This document shows positions 1 through 8,279 of a stretch of 64,000 nt of DNA, in pieces. The notes beneath the pieces were generated by a model, which saw only the letters and a list, made by a program, of their open reading frames with translations, did not search any database and was not told the origin of the DNA. Made by a program: the position numbers and the translations under genes. Positions within the stretch are counted from its first letter, which is position 1; each line of letters starts with the position of its first letter. The DNA comes from Allobosea sp. Tri-44 (GTDB lineage: Bacteria; Pseudomonadota; Alphaproteobacteria; Rhizobiales; Beijerinckiaceae), in the NCBI RefSeq assembly GCF_004123845.1, contig NZ_NBDP01000019.1:434001-498000 (forward strand). Direction: 5' to 3'.

Positions 1-1
1 T

Positions 2-400
2 ATCGCCATTGCCGGGCATCGGGTGGATGCGGGCGACCCCTTCCTGCGCCACAAGACGACGCGGCGGGCGGTCTATGAGCAGGCCTTCGCCGAGGCGGCG
101 GCTGATGGCTGCGACGATGCGCTCCTGCTCAATCGGCAGAGCTTTGTCACTGAGACCAGCCGCAGCAACATCTTCGTCGAGCGCGATGGCCTGTTGCTGA
201 CGCCACCGCTGGAGCATGGCCTGCTGCCCGGCGTGCTGCGCCGCGAACTCATCGAAACCGGCGCTGCCCGCGAGATGCCATTGCGCCTCGAAGACCTGAA
301 GCAGGCGGAGCGCTGGTTCGTCGGAAACAGCCTGCGCGGGCTCCAGATCGCGCGGCTTGCGGCTTCTTCGCTTGCGTCCCGCCCCACCGATCAGGAATAA
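2..400 (+). CDS. Class IV aminotransferase, C-terminal part (5' end outside window)
   Basis: The frame is open to the left edge, so only about 130 C-terminal residues are visible. They read DPFLRHKTTRR near the start, then TETSRSNIFVERDG and LEHGLLPGVLRREL, the conserved substrate and PLP-phosphate binding segment of fold-type IV PLP enzymes (aminodeoxychorismate lyase / branched-chain aminotransferase family). The catalytic lysine lies upstream and is not in view. The DPFLRHKTTRR opening resembles lyase domains fused to aminodeoxychorismate synthase (PabB-PabC) in alphaproteobacteria, so a role in p-aminobenzoate/folate synthesis is the best guess, but a stand-alone aminotransferase is possible. 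The GTG at 23 is internal and should not be taken as the start. Confidence 0.75.
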   Translation: MAIAGHRVDAGDPFLRHKTTRRAVYEQAFAEAAADGCDDALLLNRQSFVTETSRSNIFVERDGLLLTPPLEHGLLPGVLRRELIETGAAREMPLRLEDLKQAERWFVGNSLRGLQIARLAASSLASRPTDQE

Positions 401-430
401 CCGGGTGGGGTGCAGGGGGAATCGCCGGCC

Positions 431-574
431 GTGCCGACGCTGTTCAAGTTCCTGACGTTTCTCGCGGTGATCGCGGGGGTGATCTATGGCGGCATGATCG
501 CACTGGTCACCTTCGTGCAGCCGGAGCCGCGCGAGATGGTCGAGGTGGTGCCGCCCTCGAAGCTGCAGAAATGA
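431..574 (+). CDS. Small single-pass membrane protein upstream of xerD
   Basis: A 47-codon frame starts at GTG 431 and ends TGA 572-574, overlapping the xerD start as ATGA. It encodes a hydrophobic helix at about residues 4-29 followed by a short Pro/Glu tail ([18 protein letters not shown]), which looks like an N-in, one-helix inner-membrane peptide. Similar short proteins are common next to xerD in Hyphomicrobiales. Translational coupling to xerD is seen in the sequence; the function is unknown. The alternative is a chance frame, but the clean membrane helix and the exact 4-bp overlap argue for a real gene. Confidence 0.65.
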   Translation: MPTLFKFLTFLAVIAGVIYGGMIALVTFVQPEPREMVEVVPPSKLQK

Positions 575-1506
575 GCAAGCAGGCGCGCGCCTGGCTGAAC
601 GGTTTCCTCGATATGCTGGCGGCCGAGCGCGGCGCGGCCAAGAACACGCTCGAAGCCTATGAGCGCGATCTCGACGACTATCTCGGCTTCGCTGCGAGCC
701 AGGGCGGGCCGGCCGCGATCACGGCGGACGATGTCCGCGCTTACCTCGTCGAACTGTCGGAGCGCGGGCTCAAAGCCTCCTCGGCGGCGCGGCGGCTCTC
801 TGCGGTCCGGCAATTTCACCGCTTCCTCTACACGGAGGGGTTGGCGGGGGGCGATCCGACCGCGGCGATCGAGGGACCGCGGCTCGGCCGGCCGCTGCCG
901 AAGGTGCTCAGCGTCGCCGAAGTCGACCGGCTGATCGGCACGGCGCAGCAGATGGCGGAACAGGCGGAGCAATCGCCGGCGGCGCGGGCCCGCAGCGTCA
1001 GGATGCGCTGCCTGATCGAGATGCTCTACGCCACCGGCCTGCGCGTTTCGGAATTGATCGCGCTACCGCTCTCGGCCGCGACCACGCGCGAACGTTTTCT
1101 CGTCGTGCGCGGCAAGGGCGACAAGGACCGGCTGGTGCCGTTGAACGAGGCGGCGCGCGTTGCAGCCTCGGTGCATCTCGCCCTGTTGCGCGAGCAAGGC
1201 GCTGCGGACGGACGCTGGCTCTTTCCCTCCGACGGCGAGAGCGGGCACCTGACCCGCCAGGCCTTCGGGCGCGATCTCAAATCGCTTGCCGCGGCGGCGG
1301 GGCTATCGCCGGCCAAGGTCTCGCCGCACGTGCTGCGCCACGCCTTCGCGAGCCATCTCCTGCAGAACGGCGCCGATCTGCGCGTCGTGCAGGAGCTGCT
1401 CGGCCATGCCGATATCGCGACAACGCAGATCTACACCCACATCCTCGACGAGCGGCTGAAGAGCATGGTGCGCGACCTGCATCCGCTGATGGACGAGGAC
1501 GGCTAG
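571..1506 (+). CDS. xerD: Tyrosine recombinase XerD
   Basis: 311 residues, normal for XerC/XerD, which resolve chromosome dimers at dif together with FtsK. An N-terminal SAM-like core-binding domain (about residues 5-95) is followed by the catalytic domain. The active-site set is complete: R158 in TGLRVSEL, K182 in RGKGDKDR, H253 and R256 in HVLRHAF, H279 in LLGHADI, and nucleophile Y288 in TTQIYTH. The start overlaps the stop of the small membrane protein upstream. There is no att site, excisionase or phage gene nearby, so this is the housekeeping recombinase rather than an integrase. XerD rather than XerC is chosen from family resemblance and is the less certain part. Confidence 0.9.
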   Translation: MSKQARAWLNGFLDMLAAERGAAKNTLEAYERDLDDYLGFAASQGGPAAITADDVRAYLVELSERGLKASSAARRLSAVRQFHRFLYTEGLAGGDPTAAIEGPRLGRPLPKVLSVAEVDRLIGTAQQMAEQAEQSPAARARSVRMRCLIEMLYATGLRVSELIALPLSAATTRERFLVVRGKGDKDRLVPLNEAARVAASVHLALLREQGAADGRWLFPSDGESGHLTRQAFGRDLKSLAAAAGLSPAKVSPHVLRHAFASHLLQNGADLRVVQELLGHADIATTQIYTHILDERLKSMVRDLHPLMDEDG

Positions 1507-1513
1507 CCCGGGC

Positions 1514-3280
1514 TCAGGCCGCTGTCGGGGCCGGCTCCTCGCCCTTCCTGCCGCAGAGCGCCAGCATGGCGCGGGCGATTTCGGCCTCGCCCATGATGGT
1601 GCGGCTGGCGCCGCATTCCCTGAGATGCTCGACCTCGGCGACGGAATGCGCCCGGGCGATGATCGGCAGGCCTGGATTCTGCTTGCGCGCCTGCTCGCAG
1701 ACCTGGCCGGCTTCGAAGCTGCCGGGAATGGCGACGAAGAGGCGCTTTGCTTGCGCGAGGCCGGCGGCGGCGAGCACCTCCGGATCGGCGGCATTGCCGA
1801 CGAGCACCTCGGCGCCGTCGCGCCGGGCTGCGGCGATGCCATCATCCTGGTCCTCGATCACCAGCAGCTTCTCGCCCAAGGCCGAGAGGCCGGCGCCGAG
1901 CAACGAGCCGACGCGGCCATAGCCGACGACGACGATATGGTCGGTGAGCGCAGTCGGCGCGATATCGCGCTCGGGGGCAGGCGCAGGCTCCGGCTCCGGT
2001 GCGGCAGCCGGGGCCTCCGGAGCGGGCACAGGCGCTGCCTCGACTGGCTTCGGCTTGGCTGGCGCTGGTTCGGGTGGGGCGAAGCGGTCGACCAGCTTGA
2101 ACAGCAGCGGGTTGAGCACGATCGAGAAGATCGCGCCGGCGAGGATCAGGTCGCGGCCCTGCTCGGGCAGGAGCTTCAGCGAGACACCGAGCCCGGCGAG
2201 GATGAAGGAGAATTCGCCGATCTGGGCCAGGCTCGCCGAAATCGTCAGCGCGACGGAGTCCGGCTTGCCGAAAGCGCGCACGATCAGCCAGGCCGCCAGG
2301 GTCTTGCCGAACAGGATGATGGCGATGGTGGCGATCAGCGGGAATGGCGAGCGCAGCAGGATGCCCGGATCGAACAGCATGCCGACCGAGACGAAGAACA
2401 ATACGGCGAAAGCGTCGCGCAGCGGCAGAGATTCCTCGGCGGCGCGATGGCTGAGCGGCGATTCGCTCAGGATCATGCCGGCGAAGAAGGCGCCGAGCGC
2501 GAAGGAGACACCGAACAGGCTGGCAGCGAGATAGGCGACGCCGAGCGCGATCGCGAGCACGGCGAGGCGGAAGAGCTCGCGCGAGCCGGTATGGGCGACC
2601 CAGTGCAGGATCCAAGGGATCAACCGACGCCCGATGATCAGCATGAAGGCGACGAAGGCGGCGACCTTGGCGAGCGTCAGGCCGAGCACGCCCCAGAGCC
2701 CGAGATCGAAGCGCGTCGCCAGCGGCCCGCTTCCAGGAGCTGTGCCGGTGCCACCATTCAGCGCATCGGCAACAGCCGGGATCATTACGAGTGCCAGGAC
2801 CATGGCGAGGTCCTCGACGATCAGCCAGCCGACGGCGATCTTGCCCTTCTCGGTCTGGACGATGCGGCGCTCCTGCAAGGTGCGCAACAGCACGACGGTA
2901 CTGGCGACAGAAAGCGCCAGGCCGAAGACGAGGCCGGCGATCACCGTCCAGCCGAGCAGCAGTGCGAGACCCAAGCCCAGCAATGTCGCGGCAGCGATCT
3001 GGACGAGCGCACCCGGCACAGCGATGGCCCGGACCGAGAGCAGATCCTTCAACGAAAAATGCAGGCCGACGCCGAACATCAGCAGGATGACGCCGATTTC
3101 GGCGAGGTCGTTGGCGAGGCCCTGGTCGGCGACGAAACCCGGAGTGAACGGGCCGACCGCGACGCCGGCAAGCAGATAGCCGACGAGCGGGGAAACCCTC
3201 AACTTCTGCGCCAGCGCCCCGAAGACGAAGGCGAGGCCGAGGCCCATGACGATGATGGCGATCAATGGGCCGTGATGCAT
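1514..3280 (-). CDS. Kef-type cation/proton antiporter with RCK (TrkA-N) domain (YbaL-like)
   Basis: 588 residues. Residues 1 to about 385 form a CPA2-type antiporter membrane domain with some 12 hydrophobic segments (for example [19 protein letters not shown]). A Pro/Ala-rich linker covers about 395-440. A TrkA-N nucleotide-binding domain starts at about 447 with the Rossmann motif GYGRVGSLL. This is the layout of YbaL/RosB and KefB/C potassium-efflux proteins in the inner membrane, where NAD(H) or other ligands gate transport through the RCK domain. It converges on xerD with only 7 bp between stops. There is no ancillary KefF/KefG flavoprotein next to it, which favours the YbaL-like group. 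The ion is inferred. Confidence 0.85.
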   Translation of the reverse strand: MHHGPLIAIIVMGLGLAFVFGALAQKLRVSPLVGYLLAGVAVGPFTPGFVADQGLANDLAEIGVILLMFGVGLHFSLKDLLSVRAIAVPGALVQIAAATLLGLGLALLLGWTVIAGLVFGLALSVASTVVLLRTLQERRIVQTEKGKIAVGWLIVEDLAMVLALVMIPAVADALNGGTGTAPGSGPLATRFDLGLWGVLGLTLAKVAAFVAFMLIIGRRLIPWILHWVAHTGSRELFRLAVLAIALGVAYLAASLFGVSFALGAFFAGMILSESPLSHRAAEESLPLRDAFAVLFFVSVGMLFDPGILLRSPFPLIATIAIILFGKTLAAWLIVRAFGKPDSVALTISASLAQIGEFSFILAGLGVSLKLLPEQGRDLILAGAIFSIVLNPLLFKLVDRFAPPEPAPAKPKPVEAAPVPAPEAPAAAPEPEPAPAPERDIAPTALTDHIVVVGYGRVGSLLGAGLSALGEKLLVIEDQDDGIAAARRDGAEVLVGNAADPEVLAAAGLAQAKRLFVAIPGSFEAGQVCEQARKQNPGLPIIARAHSVAEVEHLRECGASRTIMGEAEIARAMLALCGRKGEEPAPTAA

Positions 3281-3403
3281 GGGTCTCCGGTGGGCAGGCG
3301 GGAAGGGATGTCGCGACTTTGCGGATCGCCGCGGACGAATTCAACCTTCGATGGCAGGCAAAAGTCGTGAAGCCAGCTGCGGCATGGCGCGCAACGGCCG
3401 AGG

Positions 3404-3730
3404 TCAGGCCTTGGTCGGCTTGTGCTCGAGCAGGATCTGGGCCTGTTTCTCGACGCCGAGCTTGAGCTTCTCGGCGAAGATCGCGAGCATCAGGGGCAGC
3501 ATCACCTCGACGCGCACCAGCGCATCCTCGACCTCGATCTTGCCGCTGACAGTCTGGCCGAGTGCGGCGACGCCGAATTGCAGCGTGTCGCCCTGCCAGC
3601 TCTCCTCGACGAGCTGCATGCCGAAGCCGCCGAGCTTGTCGCGGACCTTGCCGACGCCGCCCTGCAGCCGCTGGCGGGCCGCCTCGCGGCCGAGCGAATG
3701 CGAGATCGTGATAGTGACGGGGCGTTTCAT
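3404..3730 (-). CDS. Polyhydroxyalkanoic acid system family protein
   Basis: 108 residues starting MKRPVTITISHSLGREAA with the internal segment RLQGGVGKVRDKLG. The opening VTITISHSLGREAARQRL is typical of the PHA_gran_rgn family (PF09650), small proteins that bind or influence polyhydroxyalkanoate granules, although many members are not near PHA genes. No signal peptide or membrane helix is seen, so it should be cytoplasmic. No PHA synthase or phasin is in this window, so the link to PHA storage comes from the family only. The gene stands alone between the antiporter and the small hypothetical upstream. Confidence 0.75.
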   Translation of the reverse strand: MKRPVTITISHSLGREAARQRLQGGVGKVRDKLGGFGMQLVEESWQGDTLQFGVAALGQTVSGKIEVEDALVRVEVMLPLMLAIFAEKLKLGVEKQAQILLEHKPTKA

Positions 3731-3826
3731 GCGTCAGGTCCCGGAGGCGCGAGCGAGCTGGCGTGCCGTTGAGATGGGCTCCGCCGCGGGCGCTTGCAAC
3801 CGTCTATGGACACGACCTTGAACGAA

Positions 3827-3862
3827 GTCGTCCCGGGCCATCATGAGGAGATCCGGGACGAC
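3827..3862 (-). terminator. Hairpin downstream of the 69-residue hypothetical gene
   Basis: A perfect 10-bp stem (GTCGTCCCGG at 3827-3836 with CCGGGACGAC at 3853-3862) and a 16-nt loop lies just past the stop of the minus-strand gene at 3891. There is no long T-run after it, so it is a weak candidate intrinsic terminator or 3' stabilising hairpin. Confidence 0.35.
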
Positions 3863-3890
3863 GTGTATGAAGTGAAACTGGGTTTGAGGA

Positions 3891-4100
3891 TCAGTTGCTG
3901 CGGGCTTCGAGCGCCTGCTGGCCTTGGGGTGTGACCTTCCAGACCTCATCGCCTGGCTCGGCCAGACCACGGCCTTGAAGCAGGCGCAACATCGTTTCAC
4001 CGAAGATGAAGCGGCGCGTTTCCTCGTTGATGCTCTCCAGTGCGATCCACTCCGGATCGGTCATCACGATGGTCTGCGGGTTCGTCGCGGTCTCGGCCAT
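3891..4100 (-). CDS. Small hypothetical protein, 69 residues
   Basis: The frame is open further upstream, but the start at 4100 (MAETATNPQTIV) has a strong ribosome site, GAGGAGG, about 5 nt ahead, so the 31 residues before it are left out. The product is acidic, has no membrane segment and ends in a compact region (WKVTPQGQQALEARSN) that resembles the tail of a small winged-helix or MarR-like protein (TPQGQQAL is typical of wing-helix ends). That resemblance is too short to assign a function. It lies between the PHA protein and the IclR regulator, transcribed with neither obviously. Confidence 0.6.
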   Translation of the reverse strand: MAETATNPQTIVMTDPEWIALESINEETRRFIFGETMLRLLQGRGLAEPGDEVWKVTPQGQQALEARSN

Positions 4101-4238
4101 ATCGTCCTCCTCCGTGGCGGTTGCGGCGGTTAGACGCAAAATTGCGAGCAATCTTGGAGAGTATATGGCCGGCTTCGGGTGGCGCTGCGGCAATTGCGCG
4201 GGTTTTCCGGGTTAGACGGCGGTTTTTCCGGATGAGCC

Positions 4239-5024
4239 CTAGCCGTAGGGCAGGCGCAGGCCCGCCTCGGCGGCGCAGGCCTTGAGCGCGAGCAGGATCG
4301 CATTCTCGTCGGTCTCGACACCGTGGCGCTGCAAGCAGGGCACCAGGATCGCCGCTTCGGCGTGACCGGCTGGCCCGATGACGGGGCAGGCGATGTCGGT
4401 GACGGCAAGGATGTCGCGGCTCGCCGCGATGCGATGGCCGAGCGTGCGGATTTCGGTGAGCGCAGCCTGGGTTTCCGGCTCGTCGAGGCGCTGCCTGATC
4501 TCGGCCGGCGCCTCGCGCATCAGCCCGCGCCGGCGCGCCTCCGACTGGAAGGCGAGGATCAGCAGGCCGGAATTGGCGTCGAGCGCCGGGCGGCCATAGC
4601 CGGGGCGGACGATGACGCTGGCATCGAGATGGCCGGCGGTTGTGGCGAGCACCACGGTCTGTGCCCGGCTGAGCACGACAAGATGGGCGGCCTGGCCGCT
4701 CTCCTCGCTGAAGCGCTCCATCAAGGGCAGCACGACCGAGGTGAGTTGCTTGCCGCCCGGTGTCCTGATGCCGAGGTCGAACAGGCGGCGCGACAGGCCG
4801 AGCCGGTCGGTTCCCGGCTCGCGCTCGAGATAGCCGCGCTGCTGCAGCACGAAGACCATGCGGAAGATCTCGCTCTTCGAGCGCTGCAGCCGCTCGGCGA
4901 TGATGCGCGTCGAGAGCGGCTCGCCGGTCTCGGCGAGCAGTTCGAGAATGTCGAGCCCCTTCTCCAGGGCCGGCGCGGCATAGGCCGCCTTCTCGTCATT
5001 CTCGGCGTCAGGGAAAACGCTCAT
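4239..5024 (-). CDS. IclR family transcriptional regulator
   Basis: 261 residues. The N-terminal winged helix (about residues 15-75) contains ALEKGLDILELLAETG and the recognition region RIIAERLQRSKSEIFRMV. A C-terminal ligand-binding domain (about 90-255) includes ILAVTDIACPVIGPAGHAEAAI, the usual IclR effector-domain core. It diverges from the amino acid ABC transporter operon starting at 5180 and very probably controls it and itself. A near-palindrome TTCATATGTGAA lies 12 bp upstream of its start codon. The effector is likely the imported compound or a breakdown product (inference). Confidence 0.88.
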   Translation of the reverse strand: MSVFPDAENDEKAAYAAPALEKGLDILELLAETGEPLSTRIIAERLQRSKSEIFRMVFVLQQRGYLEREPGTDRLGLSRRLFDLGIRTPGGKQLTSVVLPLMERFSEESGQAAHLVVLSRAQTVVLATTAGHLDASVIVRPGYGRPALDANSGLLILAFQSEARRRGLMREAPAEIRQRLDEPETQAALTEIRTLGHRIAASRDILAVTDIACPVIGPAGHAEAAILVPCLQRHGVETDENAILLALKACAAEAGLRLPYG

Positions 5025-5035
5025 GCCGTGCCTGT

Positions 5036-5079
5036 TTCATATGTGAAGCTTGACATCAAATAAGAAGCCAAACTAGCCT
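5036..5079 (+). promoter_or_regulatory. Divergent control region: candidate IclR operator and sigma-70 promoter
   Basis: A near-perfect dyad TTCATATGTGAA at 5036-5047 lies against a candidate promoter for the plus-strand transporter operon: TTGACA at 5050-5055, 18-bp spacer, TAGCCT at 5074-5079. An IclR dimer here would touch the -35 box. The -10 box is a poor match, as expected for a regulated promoter. Confidence 0.4.
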
Positions 5080-5099
5080 TCGGGTAAAGAGGGGGCAAC

Positions 5100-5174
5100 A
5101 TGACCGCAACGCCGCTGCATCCGTCCAGCGCATCCGGACGGCGGGCCCATGGCCCGCAGCTCCTGAAGGGCTGA
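5100..5174 (+). CDS. Possible 24-residue leader ORF ahead of the transporter operon
   Basis: An ATG at 5100 has a purine-rich ribosome site (AGAGGGGG about 5 nt ahead) and runs 24 codons to TGA at 5172-5174, five bases before the first permease ATG at 5180. The peptide (MTATPLHPSSASGRRAHGPQ...) is not a signal peptide and has no recognisable domain. It could be a leader that couples translation to the permease gene, or a chance frame. The permease itself has only a modest ribosome site (GGGCTGACGGCG), which is why this upstream frame is worth recording. Confidence 0.3.
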   Translation: MTATPLHPSSASGRRAHGPQLLKG

Positions 5175-5179
5175 CGGCG

Positions 5180-5839
5180 ATGAAGTACGGGCTCCAGTTT
5201 CGCGACGTCTTTGCGGCCTGGGAGTCCATTCTCGAAGGCGTCTGGATCACGTTGCTGCTCTCGGTCGCGGCGATGGTCGGCGGGCTCGTCATCGGCGTCC
5301 TCTGCGCGGCGGGGCGGACCTATGGCCCCACCTGGCTGCGTCGCATCATCGGCGCCTATGTCGAGATCATCCGCAACACGCCGCTTCTGGTGCAGCTCTT
5401 CCTGATCTTCTTCGGGCTGCCGAGCTTTGGCGTCAGGCTCGACGGGCTGACGGCGGCAATGATCGCGCTCGTCATCAATCTCGGCGCCTACACCACCGAG
5501 ATCGTCCGTGCCGGGTTGGAGGCAGTGCCGAAGGCGCAGGTCGAGGCCGGCCATTCGCTGGGCCTCTCCGGCCTGCAGGTCTTCCGCTACATCATCGTCT
5601 TTCCGGCGCTGAAGGCGATGTTCCCGGCGCTCGCCAGCCAGTTCGTGCTGCTGATGCTTGCGACCAGCGTCGCCTCGCAGATCTCGGTGCAGGACCTGTT
5701 CCATGCCGCCTCGATCGTGCAGTCGCGCACCTTCCGGGATTTCGAGGTCTATACGGTGATCGGGGTGCTCTATCTCGCGCTCGCCATCGGCTTCCGCGGC
5801 CTCTTCGCCCTGATCTACCGTTCGGTGTTCGTGCGATGA
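5180..5839 (+). CDS. Polar amino acid ABC transporter permease (HisM/GlnP type)
   Basis: 219 residues with about five membrane segments, the usual size for His/Glu/Gln/Arg/opine family permeases. The conserved RNTPLLVQLFLIFFGLP segment follows the first helices, and the EAA loop (EAGHSLGLSGLQVFRYII) that docks the ATPase is present near residue 118. It is the first gene of an operon with a second permease (4-bp overlap), ATPase and binding protein, so the importer is a heterodimeric-permease type I ABC system. Substrate is inferred from the neighbours: an amino acid or N-acyl diamino acid. Confidence 0.88.
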   Translation: MKYGLQFRDVFAAWESILEGVWITLLLSVAAMVGGLVIGVLCAAGRTYGPTWLRRIIGAYVEIIRNTPLLVQLFLIFFGLPSFGVRLDGLTAAMIALVINLGAYTTEIVRAGLEAVPKAQVEAGHSLGLSGLQVFRYIIVFPALKAMFPALASQFVLLMLATSVASQISVQDLFHAASIVQSRTFRDFEVYTVIGVLYLALAIGFRGLFALIYRSVFVR

Positions 5840-6486
5840 TCCGGGAATTCGGCCTCATCGATGTGATGTACCTGATCGCGGCGGCGCGCTGGACGATCGC
5901 GTTGACCGTAGTCGCCTTCGCCGGCTCGGCGGTGCTCGGCCTTGCACTGGCGATCCTGCGCATCCTGCCGATCGCGCCGCTGCGCTGGTTCTCGGCGACC
6001 TATATCCAGCTGGTCCAGGGCACGCCGCTGCTGGTCTGGCTGTTTCTGATCTTCTTCGGCCTGCCGCTCGCCGGAATCTCGGTCAATCCCTGGATCGCCG
6101 CCGCCGTCGCCTTCTCGGTCTATGGCTCGGCCTTCCTCGGCGAGATCTGGCGGGGAGCGCTGACCTCGATCGCCAGGACGCAATGGGAAGCGGGGGCCTC
6201 GCTCGGGCTCTCGCTGACCGAGCAGCTGCGCTACGTCATCATCCCGCAATCGATCAGGATCGCGATCCCGCCGACGGTCGGTTTCCTCGTCCAGCTGATC
6301 AAGAACACCTCGCTCGCGGCGGTGATCGGCTTCGTCGAGCTCACCCGCGAGGGCCAGCTCACCGCCGCCGGCACCTACAAGCCCTTCGCCGTCTACATCA
6401 CCGTCGCCTGCATCTACTTCGCGATGTGTTTCCCCCTCACGCAATGGAGCCGCTCGCTCGAGCGGAAGCTCGATGTCGCTCGTTGA
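5836..6486 (+). CDS. Polar amino acid ABC transporter permease (HisQ/GlnP type)
   Basis: 216 residues, starting inside the stop of the preceding permease (ATGA) and ending 14 nt into the ATPase gene. It has the same layout as its partner: QGTPLLVWLFLIFFGLP after the first helices and an EAA loop reading EAGASLGLSLTEQLRYVI. The two permeases should form the membrane heterodimer. The tight overlaps point to translational coupling and equal stoichiometry. Confidence 0.88.
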   Translation: MIREFGLIDVMYLIAAARWTIALTVVAFAGSAVLGLALAILRILPIAPLRWFSATYIQLVQGTPLLVWLFLIFFGLPLAGISVNPWIAAAVAFSVYGSAFLGEIWRGALTSIARTQWEAGASLGLSLTEQLRYVIIPQSIRIAIPPTVGFLVQLIKNTSLAAVIGFVELTREGQLTAAGTYKPFAVYITVACIYFAMCFPLTQWSRSLERKLDVAR

Positions 6487-7204
6487 AATCCGGGACGTCA
6501 GCAAGAGCTATGGCACCAACCAGGTGCTGAAGGGCGTTTCGCTGAACGTCGAGAAAGGCGAGGTGGTCGCCGTGATCGGCCGCTCGGGCTCGGGAAAGAG
6601 CACGCTGTTGCGCTGCGTCAACGGGCTGGAGCCGGTGCAGGCCGGCACGATCAGCGTCGACGGCGTCAAGGTCAACGACCCGGCGACCGATCTGCGCAAG
6701 CTCCGGCAGGAGGTCGGCATCGTCTTCCAGAGCTTCAACCTGTTCCCGCATCTCTCGGTCGCCGACAACATCACGCTCGCCCCGCGCGTCGTGAAGAAGC
6801 AGCGGCCGGACGAGGCGCGCGCGGTCGCCCGCGAGGTGCTGGCCCGCGTCGGGCTGGAGGACAAGCTCGACGCCTATCCCTCGCAGCTGTCCGGCGGCCA
6901 GCAGCAGCGCGTCGCGATCGCCCGTTCGCTGGCCATGCGGCCAAAGCTGATGCTGTTCGACGAGGTGACCTCGGCGCTCGATCCTGAGCTCACCGGCGAG
7001 GTGCTGAAAGTGCTCGAATCCGTGGCGCAGGAGGGCATGACCATGATCCTCGTCACCCACGAAATGGGTTTTGCCCGCAGGTTCGGCTCGCGTGTCGTCT
7101 TCATGCACGAGGGCCGCATCCACGAAGAAGGCCAGGCCGCGGCGGTGCTCGCCGGGCCAAAGACGCCCGAGCTCAAGACCTTCCTCAGCGCGGTTCTGCA
7201 CTGA
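6473..7204 (+). CDS. Amino acid ABC transporter ATP-binding protein (GlnQ/HisP type)
   Basis: 243 residues, standard for the family. Walker A GRSGSGKST (about residues 37-45), Q-loop region IVFQSFNLFPH, signature LSGGQQQR, Walker B LMLFDEVTSALD and the H-loop VTHEMGF are all intact. It drives uptake through the two upstream permeases in the inner membrane. The start overlaps the second permease by 14 bp, and the periplasmic binding protein follows after 43 bp. Confidence 0.92.
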   Translation: MSLVEIRDVSKSYGTNQVLKGVSLNVEKGEVVAVIGRSGSGKSTLLRCVNGLEPVQAGTISVDGVKVNDPATDLRKLRQEVGIVFQSFNLFPHLSVADNITLAPRVVKKQRPDEARAVAREVLARVGLEDKLDAYPSQLSGGQQQRVAIARSLAMRPKLMLFDEVTSALDPELTGEVLKVLESVAQEGMTMILVTHEMGFARRFGSRVVFMHEGRIHEEGQAAAVLAGPKTPELKTFLSAVLH

Positions 7205-7247
7205 GGCAGGACAATCAGTTCCGGTAACGGGTCAACGAGGGGAGAGA

Positions 7248-8051
7248 ATGATGCGTAAACTGTTTGCAGGCCGTTCATTTCTAGCAGGCCTGGCGGCGAT
7301 GGCGATTGCTGCGTTTGGAGCGGTCGAGGCCAGGGCCGACAAGCTCCAGGATATCCTGTCCAAGGGCGTGGTGCGCATCGGCGTGCCGCTTGACGCACCG
7401 CCTTTCGGCTCGCAGGACGCCAACCGCAACGCGGTAGGCTTCGACATCGAGTTCGCCGAGATGGTCGCCAAGGGGCTCGGTGTGAAGCTGGAGATGCAGC
7501 AGATCACCGGCGCCAACCGCATCCCGTTCCTGCTGACCGACAAGGTCGACATCGTCATCTCGGTGATGGGGCTGACGCCCGAGCGTGCCCGGCAGATCCA
7601 GTTCACAGCGCCCTATGCCAACACCTTCCTCGCCGTCTACGGCGCGAAATCGGCCACTGTCACCAGCCCGGAAACGATCGGCTCCAACCGTGTCGCCGCC
7701 GCCAAGGGCACGACACAGGAGCTCGCCATCACCGCGACGGCGCCGAAGGCGAGCATCATGCGCACCGAGGACGATGCGACAGCGGCCGCAGCCTACATCA
7801 CCGGCCAGGCCGACCTGCTCGCGACCAACTCGATCGTCGCTCAGGCGCTCGCCAAGCAGAACCCGAGCAAGGAGTTCGAGCGCAAGTTCGTCATCCGGCG
7901 CAGCCCGGCGCATATGGGCGTGCAGATGGACCAGCATAATCTGGTGCGCTGGCTCGACGGCTTCATCTTCTTCAACTCGATGAACGGCGAGCTCGACCGG
8001 CTGCACAAGAAGTACCTGGACATGCCGATGGATCCGCTGCCGACGCTGTAA
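7248..8051 (+). CDS. Periplasmic amino acid-binding protein of the ABC transporter
   Basis: 267 residues from ATG 7248, which has GAGGGGAGAG just ahead; the frame is open further upstream but that part lies inside the ATPase gene. A classic Sec signal peptide spans residues 1-30 (MMRKLFAGRSFLAGLAAMAI..., cleavage after VEARA). The mature part is a family 3 solute-binding protein: GVPLDAPPFGSQD, VGFDIEFAEMVA and DIVISVMGLTPERA are the conserved ligand-binding landmarks. The acidic pocket residue after GFD is kept, consistent with an alpha-amino group ligand. It is followed by a palindromic intergenic element that may raise its mRNA level over the downstream enzymes. Confidence 0.9.
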   Translation: MMRKLFAGRSFLAGLAAMAIAAFGAVEARADKLQDILSKGVVRIGVPLDAPPFGSQDANRNAVGFDIEFAEMVAKGLGVKLEMQQITGANRIPFLLTDKVDIVISVMGLTPERARQIQFTAPYANTFLAVYGAKSATVTSPETIGSNRVAAAKGTTQELAITATAPKASIMRTEDDATAAAAYITGQADLLATNSIVAQALAKQNPSKEFERKFVIRRSPAHMGVQMDQHNLVRWLDGFIFFNSMNGELDRLHKKYLDMPMDPLPTL

Positions 8052-8079
8052 GGCGGCGCAACGCTTTCCCTGCCAAGGC

Positions 8080-8230
8080 GGGGAACCCCTCTCCTGGAAG
8101 GAGAGGGGCAGCGGTGAGGTGTTCGGACTGGAAACGTTGGCCTGAACCCGACCGCGCGGTGAGCGCGACGTCCCACTGGTCTGGCCGCCTACCCCTCACC
8201 CTGCCCTCTCCCTCCGGGAGAGGGTTCCCC
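8080..8230. repeat. Mosaic palindromic intergenic element, copy 1
   Basis: The outer ends pair (GGGGAACCC at 8080-8088 with GGGTTCCCC at 8222-8230). The left arm has its own hairpin, CCCCTCTCC (8086-8094) and GGAGAGGGG (8100-8108); the right arm repeats the CCCTCTCC...GGGAGAGGG pattern. Internal boxes GGTGAGGTG, CCTGAACCC and CACTGGT recur in the copy at 57401-57557. It is about 150 bp, non-coding and lies directly after a solute-binding-protein gene, inside an apparent operon. Confidence 0.75.
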
Positions 8231-8279
8231 GTGCTCGTGCCTGACATCCCGAGCCCTGCTTCTTCCCGAGCCCCCCGCC

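Noticed and set aside
571-1506. Reading the tyrosine recombinase as a phage or island integrase
   Set aside because: It has the size and context of a housekeeping Xer protein, with no att repeats, tRNA or mobile genes beside it.
1625-3370. Long plus-strand frame (581 codons) opposite the Kef antiporter
   Set aside because: It is a shadow of the antiporter gene; the product is charged low-complexity sequence without domain patterns, while the minus strand gives a clear membrane antiporter.
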